From Anatilimnocola floriformis (GTDB taxonomy: Bacteria > Planctomycetota > Planctomycetia > Pirellulales > Pirellulaceae), in contig NZ_JAMLFW010000001.1 of assembly GCF_024256385.1 (NCBI RefSeq), positions 4,216,001 to 4,280,000 on the forward strand: a DNA stretch of 64,000 bases. Reading direction: 5' to 3'. Position numbers and translations under genes: made by a program. A model generated the notes under the pieces. The model made no database searches. It saw only the letters and a program-made list of their open reading frames with translations, and was not told the DNA's origin. Positions 1-7,651 of the stretch are shown here, piece after piece. Positions within the stretch are counted from its first letter, which is position 1, and every line of letters starts with the position of its first letter.

Positions 1-1
1 A

Positions 2-238
<237 letters not shown>

Positions 239-282
239 GTCGTCGATCGCTCCAGCGATCGATGAATGCGGGTGATAACTTG

Positions 283-314
283 GCGGGGCTCGTGAAAACG
301 TCGCCCCGCTTTTT
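283..314 (+). terminator. Rho-independent terminator after the superoxide dismutase gene
   Basis: Seven-base-pair perfect GC stem (GCGGGGC / GCCCCGC) with a 13-base loop, followed by five T residues. It sits between the superoxide dismutase stop codon and the next plus-strand gene at 392. Confidence 0.8.
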
Positions 315-391
315 CATGCGCACGCGTCACGGCTACAATAGTCAACCTTGTCGCTTCTCCGCCGAATCTGCCTCTCTGAATTGGTTTCGCC

Positions 392-2821
392 ATGCAAGAC
401 TTCGAAAAGCTGGGCGTCTTCTATCTCGGTAAGCAATACGATCTGGATCAGCGAAAAACTCGCGAGGATTTGCTCCTCTACGATTCCAAAGATCTCACGA
501 CCCACGGCGTGATCGTCGGCATGACCGGCAGCGGCAAAACAGGCCTCGGCGTCGCCCTGCTCGAAGAAGCCGCCATCGACGGCATTCCAGCGATCGTGAT
601 CGACCCCAAGGGCGACCTCGGCAACTTGCTGCTGACGTTTCCACAGCTGAAGGGAAGTGATTTTTCGCCGTGGATCGAACAATCGGAAGCCGTTCGTGCG
701 GGCATGAAGCTCGATGAGCTCGCGGCGAAAACGGCGGAACGCTGGAAGAGCGGCCTCGCCGAATGGGGACAAACGCCCGATCGCATTCAGCGTTTTCGTG
801 ATGCAGTGGATATCGCGGTTTACACTCCCGGCAGCAGCGCTGGCATTCCGCTAACCGTGCTCCGTTCGCTCGATGCACCGCCGCAATCGACCATTCAAAA
901 CGCCGAAGCCTTTCGTGATGCGATCTCCGCCGCAGCCGCGAGTTTGCTTGGTTTGATGGGGCTCGAAGGAGATCCGCTCCGCAGCCGGGAGCACATTTTG
1001 CTGGCCAACATTCTCGATCGCGCCTGGCGCGAGGGCCAGAACATCGACATGCCGACGCTGATGCGGCACATTCAGCAACCGGCCTTCGACAAAGTCGGCG
1101 TGATGGACCTCGAAAGCTTCTTCCCGGCGAAGGAGCGGTTTGAGCTCTCGATGCAACTCAACAACCTGCTCGCCTCGCCCGGCTTCAGCGCGTGGATGAC
1201 CGGCGAACCGCTCGATATTCAACGCCTGCTCTACACGCCCGAAGGGAAGCCGCGGCTGTCGATTCTCTCGATCTCGCATCTCTCCGACGCCGAGCGGATG
1301 TTCTTCGTCACGATCCTGCTCAGCGAAACAATCGCTTGGATGCGTAATCAGTCGGGCACATCGAGCCTTCGCGCGCTCCTCTACATGGACGAAGTTTTCG
1401 GCTACTTCCCGCCGAGCCGCAATCCGCCGTCGAAGACGCCGATGCTCACGCTGCTGAAACAAGCCCGCGCATTCGGCCTCGGTGTGGTGCTCGCAACGCA
1501 GAATCCCGTCGACCTCGATTACAAAGGCCTCGCCAACTGCGGCACTTGGTTCCTCGGCCGTTTGCAGACCGAGCGCGACAAGCTCCGCGTGCTCGACGGC
1601 CTGGAAGGAGCGTCGGCAACTGCAGGTCAAGCGTTCGATCGCGGCGAGATGGAAAAGATTCTCTCGGGCCTTGGCAACCGCGTGTTCCTGATGAACAACG
1701 TGCACGATGATGGACCGGTGGTCTTTCAAACACGTTGGGCACTCTCGTACTTGCGCGGGCCGCTGACGCGCGAACAAACGTCGCAGCTGATGGCCGAGAA
1801 AAAAGCTGCTGCCGCCGGAGACATTAACGCTTCGGCCGCGCGAGCGACCGCGCTGCTGGGGCTCGCCAATCAACAGCGAGCCGTTTTGCCGCCGGAAGTC
1901 ATAGAGCGTTTTCAGCCTCGGCGAAAGAGTCGCGGGCCGAATGTCGGACTCAGTTATCGCCCACTCCTCGTCGGCACTGCCAAGATTCATTTCACGCAAA
2001 CAGCAACTGCCATCGATCATACGCAATCGCTCACGTTCGCAGTGCCGCTCGATGATTCCTTGCCGGATGAGCCTTGGAGTGAAGTCGAGCCGCTTGAGGA
2101 TGAAACTCTCGAACTCGAAAGTACGCCTGAGGACAACGCGCAGTATGCGTCGCTCCCCGCCGAACTTACCCGGCCGAAGCAATACACCACGCTGGCGAAT
2201 GGATTGAAGGATTTCCTCTACCGCAACCGTCGGCTGCAGTGCTGGAAGTGTGCCGCTCTCAAGCAAACCTCGCAAGCCGGCGAAACCGAAGCCGATTTCC
2301 GTGTGCGACTGTCGCAAGGCGCCCGCGAGCAGCGCGATCTGCTCGTGGAGAAGTTGCGAGCCAAGTACGCCCCGAAAATCGCCTCGATTCAGGAGCAAAT
2401 CCGCAAAGCCCAACAGCGAGTGGAAAAGGAAAAGTCGCAAGCCTCAGCGACGCAGTTGAACGCCGCACTCTCCATCGGCACTTCGCTCCTCGGCGCACTC
2501 TTCGGCCGCAAGCTGGCGAGTTCCGCCAACATCACTCGGGCCGCCAGCGGCATGCGAGCGGCTTCCAAGATCGCCAAGGAACGCCAGGACATCGGCCAAG
2601 CCAATGAAACGGTCGAATCCTACAACGAGCGCCTCGCGCAACTCGAAGAAGAGTTTAAAACCGAGTCGGAAAAAGTCGCCTCGCAAATGGACGGCGACGC
2701 GCTCGAGCTCGCCGAAATTCAAATCGCGCCGAAGAAGACCGATATCGTCATCGGTCAGGTGATGCTTGTTTGGCAGCCATTTCTCGTCAAAGCCGACGGC
2801 ACGACCGAACTGGCGACTTAG
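392..2821 (+). CDS. HerA-like / DUF87-type ATPase with C-terminal coiled coil
   Basis: An 809-residue cytoplasmic P-loop ATPase of the HerA/FtsK-like class. Walker A is GMTGSGKTGLG near residues 42-52 and Walker B is LLYMDEVFG near residue 330. A sensor-like segment (ATQNPVDLDYKGL) follows, as in other HerA-like proteins. The last ~220 residues are charged and predicted coiled coil (IQEQIRKAQQRVEKEKSQ), interrupted by an Ala/Gly-rich stretch. Family members are DNA-pumping or DNA-remodelling motors. No NurA-like nuclease gene is adjacent, so a housekeeping HerA-NurA role is not supported by context. ATG at 392 is the natural start. Substrate unknown. Confidence 0.85.
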   Translation: MQDFEKLGVFYLGKQYDLDQRKTREDLLLYDSKDLTTHGVIVGMTGSGKTGLGVALLEEAAIDGIPAIVIDPKGDLGNLLLTFPQLKGSDFSPWIEQSEAVRAGMKLDELAAKTAERWKSGLAEWGQTPDRIQRFRDAVDIAVYTPGSSAGIPLTVLRSLDAPPQSTIQNAEAFRDAISAAAASLLGLMGLEGDPLRSREHILLANILDRAWREGQNIDMPTLMRHIQQPAFDKVGVMDLESFFPAKERFELSMQLNNLLASPGFSAWMTGEPLDIQRLLYTPEGKPRLSILSISHLSDAERMFFVTILLSETIAWMRNQSGTSSLRALLYMDEVFGYFPPSRNPPSKTPMLTLLKQARAFGLGVVLATQNPVDLDYKGLANCGTWFLGRLQTERDKLRVLDGLEGASATAGQAFDRGEMEKILSGLGNRVFLMNNVHDDGPVVFQTRWALSYLRGPLTREQTSQLMAEKKAAAAGDINASAARATALLGLANQQRAVLPPEVIERFQPRRKSRGPNVGLSYRPLLVGTAKIHFTQTATAIDHTQSLTFAVPLDDSLPDEPWSEVEPLEDETLELESTPEDNAQYASLPAELTRPKQYTTLANGLKDFLYRNRRLQCWKCAALKQTSQAGETEADFRVRLSQGAREQRDLLVEKLRAKYAPKIASIQEQIRKAQQRVEKEKSQASATQLNAALSIGTSLLGALFGRKLASSANITRAASGMRAASKIAKERQDIGQANETVESYNERLAQLEEEFKTESEKVASQMDGDALELAEIQIAPKKTDIVIGQVMLVWQPFLVKADGTTELAT

Positions 2822-2871
2822 AAAAAGCGGATAGCATCGATTGCTGCGCAAGCGGGGCTATCCGTTTTTTT
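2822..2871. terminator. Bidirectional terminator between convergent genes
   Basis: The inverted repeat CGGATAGC / GCTATCCG is flanked by AAAAA on the left and TTTTTTT on the right, so it can terminate both the ATPase transcript (plus) and the acyltransferase transcript (minus). The acyltransferase stop codon lies inside the hairpin. Confidence 0.75.
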
Positions 2872-4117
2872 CTACCGGCGGGAAAATCGCTGCCGCCGTT
2901 TGTTCATCCACCAGCGGCGATTCAAGCGAGAGCTTGTCCATCATTCCTTGCAAACTCTGTTGAATTTGCAACATCAGCGGGTCAATCGGCGCTTTGCGGT
3001 CGCGCTCGGGCGAAACTTCGATCGCCGGCGCAACTTGCATGATCACCTTGAGCTTGCCGTGCACTCGGCAGCGATCGGTCAGATCTTCTTCGAACTTTTC
3101 GATGGTCTCGAGCACGCGATCGACGCTCAGACGCGTCGTTAGATACTCCGGCGGATAGCTCGACAGCTGCTGCGCCAGATACAAATCGGCCAGGTCTCGC
3201 CAACGGCGTTGTTTCTCGGCGGCGTCGATTTTTCCGGCGACCATGTCCGGCAGAATCTTTGTCCGGAGCGTGCGCACGCGCGGCACGGTCGTTCCTTCTT
3301 GGGCCGCGCCGAGCCAGCGTTCTTCCAGCGGTTTCAGCAGGCGGTCGATGAGTTTCTGCAACCGTTCTGCGAGTGTGCCGGTCTGCGTTTGGCCGAAGTA
3401 TTCGATTTCTTTCAGGCTCAGCAGCCCCATGCCAACCTTGGCAACGCGCGACAACAAATCAAGTTGCCGCTGCGGCTGCCAAGAGAGGCGATGTTCGATG
3501 CTGGTCAGCACTTCATCGGCAGTTTTCGCCAAGTTGCCGCGATAGAGATACTTCATGCCGATGGGATGGACGACGACTTTGCCCGCTGGCTCGGTTTTAC
3601 TTCGCTTCTTGGCCGCCGCCCGCGCAATGAAGGCCACGCCATCGAGCAGCGCATGCAAATAGTCAGCCGTGCGGCTCGTGGCCCCTTCGGGAAAAATCAC
3701 CAGCGGTCGTTTGCCCGCGGCGAGTAGATCGACGGCAACGTTGATGGCCTGGCGATCGACTCCCTCGCGATTGACGCTGAAGGCACCCATTAAGCGAATG
3801 ATTTGCGTCTTGACCCAGCCATGCTGGAATAGGTGCCAGCTGGCCATCGCATACAAGTGGCAACCGGCCGCTCGCGAAAGCAGCCCCAGAGCCACCGGAT
3901 CTGCCGTGCGCGGATGATTGGGCGTTAGCAGCACCGCGTGGCCGGTGGCCATCGATTCCTTCAGCAGTTCGACGCCGCGAACTTCAGAATCGTCAACGCC
4001 TTCGGTCCACCGCAGCAGCATGTCGGGCCAGCGAATCGCCTGTAGCAGCGAGGGGAACAGCGGGTTGTGATAGGCCGGAACAAACTGGTACGGCCTTTCG
4101 ACGATGATCTTCTGCAT
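2858..4117 (-). CDS. PlsC-type 1-acyl-sn-glycerol-3-phosphate acyltransferase family protein
   Basis: A 419-residue acyltransferase-domain protein. The catalytic HX4D motif is present in TPNHPRTADPVALG (about residue 63) and the phosphate-binding FPEGATS motif near residue 142. These place it with PlsC/LPLAT enzymes that transfer acyl groups to glycerol phosphates at the membrane. It is longer than a minimal PlsC (~240 residues): the C-terminal ~200 residues form an extra, mostly helical region of unknown role. No strong transmembrane segment is obvious. It is transcribed in the same direction as galE, with a 34-base gap, so the two may share a transcript. The substrate is inferred from family only. 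Confidence 0.85.
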   Translation of the reverse strand: MQKIIVERPYQFVPAYHNPLFPSLLQAIRWPDMLLRWTEGVDDSEVRGVELLKESMATGHAVLLTPNHPRTADPVALGLLSRAAGCHLYAMASWHLFQHGWVKTQIIRLMGAFSVNREGVDRQAINVAVDLLAAGKRPLVIFPEGATSRTADYLHALLDGVAFIARAAAKKRSKTEPAGKVVVHPIGMKYLYRGNLAKTADEVLTSIEHRLSWQPQRQLDLLSRVAKVGMGLLSLKEIEYFGQTQTGTLAERLQKLIDRLLKPLEERWLGAAQEGTTVPRVRTLRTKILPDMVAGKIDAAEKQRRWRDLADLYLAQQLSSYPPEYLTTRLSVDRVLETIEKFEEDLTDRCRVHGKLKVIMQVAPAIEVSPERDRKAPIDPLMLQIQQSLQGMMDKLSLESPLVDEQTAAAIFPPVEKNG

Positions 4118-4151
4118 GGTGGCGGATTGCGGCGAAGTAGAACCGCCTCGA

Positions 4152-5135
4152 TCAGCCGCCGTATCCCTGCGGATGCGCGCGATGCCAGTTCCAGGCGGAA
4201 GTCACAATGGTGCGCAGATCAGAATAACAACATTGCCAGCCGAGTGTGCGCTGGGCCAGCGAGGAATCGGCGACGAGCGCCGGCGGATCACCAGGCCGGC
4301 GCGGACCGATTGCGGCAGGAATCGCATGGCCCGTGACTTCGCGGCACATATCGATCACCTCGCGCACGCTATAGCCCACGCCGCTGCCAAGGTTCAGCTT
4401 CAAGCCTTTTCCTGGTTGCAACTGATTCAAAGCCTTCAGATGTGCACTGCCGAGATCATCGACATGAATGTAATCGCGAATGCATGTGCCATCGAGCGTG
4501 GGATAGTCATCACCAAAGATACTGATCTTTTCCCGCTGACCGAGGGCCACCTGTAGCACGATGGGGATCAGATGCGACTCGGGCCGGTGGTCTTCGCCGA
4601 TCACGCCATCGGCAGAAGCACCAGAGGCATTGAAATAACGCAATGCGGCAAAGCCAATTCCATACGCAGCGGCGAAATCCGTGAGCAGATGTTCGACAGC
4701 GAGTTTGCTGTAGCCATACGGATTGATCGGATGCTGCGGCGTGGTTTCGGCAATCGGCGATTTCTCCGGCTCGCCATAAGTGGCCGTCGTGCTCGAAAAC
4801 ACAATCTTCGTCACGCCCGCATCGCGCATGGCTTGCAGCAACCGCAAGCTGCCGACGACATTGTTCTCATAATACAAATTGGGATCGGTCACCGATTCGC
4901 CGACGAGGGCAAACGCGGCGAAGTGCATCACGGCGTCGATTTGCTTCTCGCGCATCGTCCGCGCGAGTAACTCGCGATCGCTCAAGTGCCCCTGCACCAG
5001 CGGCAGATCGAGCACCGCTGCCGCATGGCCCCGTTCCAGGTTGTCGTACACCACGACGCGATGCCCCTCGCGCGTGAGAAGCCGCGCCGCATGCGAACCG
5101 ACATAACCAGCGCCACCGGTAACCAGAATATTCAC
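4152..5135 (-). CDS. galE: UDP-glucose 4-epimerase
   Basis: A 327-residue short-chain dehydrogenase/reductase-fold sugar epimerase interconverting UDP-glucose and UDP-galactose with bound NAD. The N-terminal Rossmann motif TGGAGYVGSH is at residues 6-15, the catalytic Ser/Thr region is VFSSTTATYG and the catalytic YxxxK is in NPYGYSKLAVEH near residue 144. The hallmark RYFNASGAS and HLIPIVLQVALG segments are also present, which separates GalE from other extended SDR enzymes. Length matches the family. Its start codon overlaps the stop of the upstream nuclease gene by 4 bases, indicating co-transcription. Confidence 0.95.
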   Translation of the reverse strand: MNILVTGGAGYVGSHAARLLTREGHRVVVYDNLERGHAAAVLDLPLVQGHLSDRELLARTMREKQIDAVMHFAAFALVGESVTDPNLYYENNVVGSLRLLQAMRDAGVTKIVFSSTTATYGEPEKSPIAETTPQHPINPYGYSKLAVEHLLTDFAAAYGIGFAALRYFNASGASADGVIGEDHRPESHLIPIVLQVALGQREKISIFGDDYPTLDGTCIRDYIHVDDLGSAHLKALNQLQPGKGLKLNLGSGVGYSVREVIDMCREVTGHAIPAAIGPRRPGDPPALVADSSLAQRTLGWQCCYSDLRTIVTSAWNWHRAHPQGYGG

Positions 5136-6367
5136 TTACTACCTCTTTTGAGTTCGATTCTTCGTCTTGTTTGTTCGACTGTCGCGACCAATGCTGCTTC
5201 GTCGGGAAGCGTCGTGCGATACTCGGCGGCAACGATTTTGTTCGGCAGGCCTTCGAGCGCGTATTTCACCAAGGTCTCACCCTTGGAAGCGCAAAGAATG
5301 ATTCCTACGGGCGCGTTCTCGCCTTCAACGACCCAATGCTCGCGCGCGTAATTCAAATACAAATGCATTTGCCCGGCATCGGCGTGCGTGAATTTGCCAA
5401 GCTTCAGATCAATGATCACCAAACTGCGAAGTCGGCGATGAAAAAATAGCAGATCAATGCGATACCACTCGTCGTCGATTCGCAACCGCCGTTGCCGCCC
5501 CACAAACGTGAAATCACCGCCGAGTTCCATCAGGAACGCTTCGATGTTCTGAATGAGCGCGGCTTCCAAATCGCTTTCGGAGTATTCGTCCTTCAGGTCG
5601 AGGAACTCCAGCAGATATGGATCCTTGATCGCTTCATCGGCAGTGAACACGTCTTTAGGAAGGGGCTGCTGCCCTTTCGTCAGCATCGCAGACTTGTTTC
5701 GAGAAAGTAGCGTCCTCTCGTAGAACTGCGAATCGATTTGTCGCTCCAGTTGTCGGACCGACCAACCGCCGCGAATTGCTTCGGCTTCATAAAAGCGGCG
5801 GCCCTCGGCATTTTGAACTGACAGGAGGCGAACGTAGTGGGACCACGGAAGAGGAAAACTTGCGGCGATTTTTCGCAGGTTTGAGGGCTGCACAAAAATT
5901 GCAGACGGTGTCCGCAATTTCTTGCTGGAGATTTCCGATTTGCCAGCGTTGGTTGGCGCAGTGAATTCGACAGACACTGTCTGTTGAATTTCGCAGTTGC
6001 CTTCTGATGGAGTTATGGATTCAACAGACAGTGTCTGTTGAATCGGCCAAGCCAGAAAAAAACGCCGCATATTTCTTAAATTGATGCGAGAATAACCGCG
6101 GCCGAAATGCGAGGTGAGATCGACAGCAAGATGGTCGATCAATTGTTCTCCGTAGTCGGCCCGCCGCTCTCCTGCCTGCTCGCATTCCACAATTCGTCGG
6201 CCGATCTCCCAATACGTCGCCGTCATCAATGCATTGACGGTTCGAGCCGTAGCGCGACGCGAGTTCTCTAAAAGCTGTACGAGATCCGAAAGCACGGCAT
6301 CGTAGCTAACCGCGCTAAGGTCTTTTTGTGCGGACAGTTTATTTCGAATTGCTCGCTTCTTTGCCAT
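5132..6367 (-). CDS. DUF1016 / PDDEXK nuclease family protein (YhcG-like)
   Basis: A 411-residue protein with the two-part YhcG architecture: an N-terminal DUF1016 helical domain (YWEIGRRIVE...GYGEQLIDHL region, about residues 50-110) and a C-terminal PDDEXK nuclease domain with the core IDLLFFHRRLRSLVIIDLKL (about residues 305-325), where Asp and the D-x-K pair are the catalytic residues. Members occur next to restriction or mobile-element genes and may cut DNA or act in recombination; here it overlaps galE. Between the domains (about residues 108-165) lies a repetitive insert containing QQTLSVE, QQTVSVE and RTPSAIF units encoded by DNA palindromes (see repeat at 5897-6044). No strong ribosome binding site is visible before the ATG. 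Confidence 0.88.
   Translation of the reverse strand: MAKKRAIRNKLSAQKDLSAVSYDAVLSDLVQLLENSRRATARTVNALMTATYWEIGRRIVECEQAGERRADYGEQLIDHLAVDLTSHFGRGYSRINLRNMRRFFLAWPIQQTLSVESITPSEGNCEIQQTVSVEFTAPTNAGKSEISSKKLRTPSAIFVQPSNLRKIAASFPLPWSHYVRLLSVQNAEGRRFYEAEAIRGGWSVRQLERQIDSQFYERTLLSRNKSAMLTKGQQPLPKDVFTADEAIKDPYLLEFLDLKDEYSESDLEAALIQNIEAFLMELGGDFTFVGRQRRLRIDDEWYRIDLLFFHRRLRSLVIIDLKLGKFTHADAGQMHLYLNYAREHWVVEGENAPVGIILCASKGETLVKYALEGLPNKIVAAEYRTTLPDEAALVATVEQTRRRIELKRGSK
5897..6044. repeat. Three in-frame palindromic units inside the PDDEXK gene
   Basis: Three odd-length palindromes lie in a row: 5897-5921 (arms AAATTGCAGAC / GTCCGCAATTT, one mismatch), 5964-5990 (arms AATTCGACAGACA / TGTCTGTTGAATT, one mismatch) and 6018-6044 (arms GATTCAACAGACA / TGTCTGTTGAATC, perfect). 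The last two share the core ACAGACA-N-TGTCTGT and are 54 bases (18 codons) apart, so the insertions keep the reading frame. They encode repeated QQTxSVE-type peptides in the linker between two domains. Confidence 0.8.
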
Positions 6368-6579
6368 TTCATTCTGCGGATTAAAAGCGATTCGCCGTCT
6401 ATCCTGTTCGTGCGTTCCAGCTTACCCGAACTGTGCCGATTCTGTTTCGATCGCCGACAACAAGAATACACCGCGATGCCTCGGCGTGCTTGGGCGGAAA
6501 ACCCGCATCAAACGCAAGCTTTGCGCCGACAAAGTCTGCGCAATTCGATACCGCGATATTCACTTTTACCCGCACATTC

Positions 6580-7521
6580 ATGCCCCCCCGCAAGCCACTT
6601 AAGGTTGTTCACGCCGCGCCGGCCGCGGGTGGGCAGACGGCCCGCTGGGTCGCGCTGTGCCTGGATTATCTCCGTACCGAATGTCATCTCGCGCCCAACA
6701 GCCTGGCGGCTTACACGCGAGATTTGAAGCGGTTGCAAACCTGGCTGGGCGAGCGGGCACTCACAAGTTTGACGGTGCGCGACCTGAGCAATTACATCGC
6801 TTGGTTGCAGCAACAGAAGCTTGCGCCGGCGAGCGTCGGGCGGCACATGGCGGCGCTGAAGGTCTTCTTTCGCTTTCTGCAGGTCGAAGGAGTCCTCAAA
6901 GAGAACCCCGCCGAACTGCTGGCCACGCAAAAGAAATGGCAGCACATTCCCGATGTGTTGTCTACGAATGTCGTGAAAGAACTCGTCGCCGCGCCGCAGC
7001 CCTACGATCCCTACTATCGGCGCGATCGGGCGTTACTTGAGTTGTTGTATGCCACCGGCTGCCGCGTGTCGGAAGTTTCGGCGTTGCCGATGCGCGACTT
7101 GCATCTGGACGAGCGTCATTGCCTGGTGCAGGGCAAAGGTAGCAAACAGCGACTCGTGCCGCTGGGCGATGCGGCGATCGCCGCTCTCAAGGATTATCTG
7201 CAGCTCGAACGGCCTGAGTTGGCCGCGGCTGCCAAGTCGCCGCCGCCGTGGGTTTTGCTTTCGCGCCGCGGCAAACGATTGCGGCGCGAGGCAATTTGGG
7301 AACTGGTGAAGCGTTACGTCGCTCGCGTCGGCGGGCCCGGCTCTGCAAGTCCGCACACGATGCGGCATTCATTCGCCACGCACTTGCTCTCTGGCGGCGC
7401 CGATCTCAGGCAAGTGCAGGAATTGCTAGGCCATGCGAGCATTGCGACCACTCAGATCTATACACATGTCGATCAAACGCGGTTGAAGAAAGTCCATCAG
7501 CAGTACCACCCGCGCGCATGA
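6580..7521 (+). CDS. Tyrosine recombinase of the XerC/XerD type
   Basis: A 313-residue site-specific recombinase. The N-terminal SAM-like core-binding domain (LRTECHLAPNSLAAYTRDL) is followed by the catalytic domain with Arg in TGCRVSEVSAL, Lys in GKGSKQRLVPLG, HxxR in HTMRHSFATHLL, and His and the nucleophilic Tyr in LGHASIATTQIYTHVD. Length and motifs match chromosomal XerC/XerD that resolve chromosome dimers at dif; which paralogue it is cannot be told. The ATG at 6580 (MPPRKPLKVV) is chosen over a longer frame from 6433 because the upstream residues do not resemble the family. It is unlike the prophage integrase at 12-13.8 kb. Confidence 0.9.
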   Translation: MPPRKPLKVVHAAPAAGGQTARWVALCLDYLRTECHLAPNSLAAYTRDLKRLQTWLGERALTSLTVRDLSNYIAWLQQQKLAPASVGRHMAALKVFFRFLQVEGVLKENPAELLATQKKWQHIPDVLSTNVVKELVAAPQPYDPYYRRDRALLELLYATGCRVSEVSALPMRDLHLDERHCLVQGKGSKQRLVPLGDAAIAALKDYLQLERPELAAAAKSPPPWVLLSRRGKRLRREAIWELVKRYVARVGGPGSASPHTMRHSFATHLLSGGADLRQVQELLGHASIATTQIYTHVDQTRLKKVHQQYHPRA

Positions 7522-7651
7522 GTTTTACGCCGCATTCGCCGCGGCGAACGCCAATAAACTCGCCACTTTTGGCAAATACGTCCTTCCTCAATTTCCCCAC
7601 AGGGTAGAATAGACATCGGCACGCAGGGGTTACGGAAGGAGAACGATCCGC

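Noticed and set aside
851-2440. 529-codon open frame antisense to the HerA-like ATPase gene
   Set aside because: High-GC shadow frame; no ribosome binding site or domain, while the plus frame has full ATPase motifs.
392-2821. HerA-NurA DNA-end resection operon
   Set aside because: No NurA-like nuclease gene is adjacent; only the ATPase is supported.
5132-6367. Part of a restriction-modification or defence island
   Set aside because: The DUF1016 nuclease overlaps galE and has no methyltransferase, specificity or other defence genes beside it.
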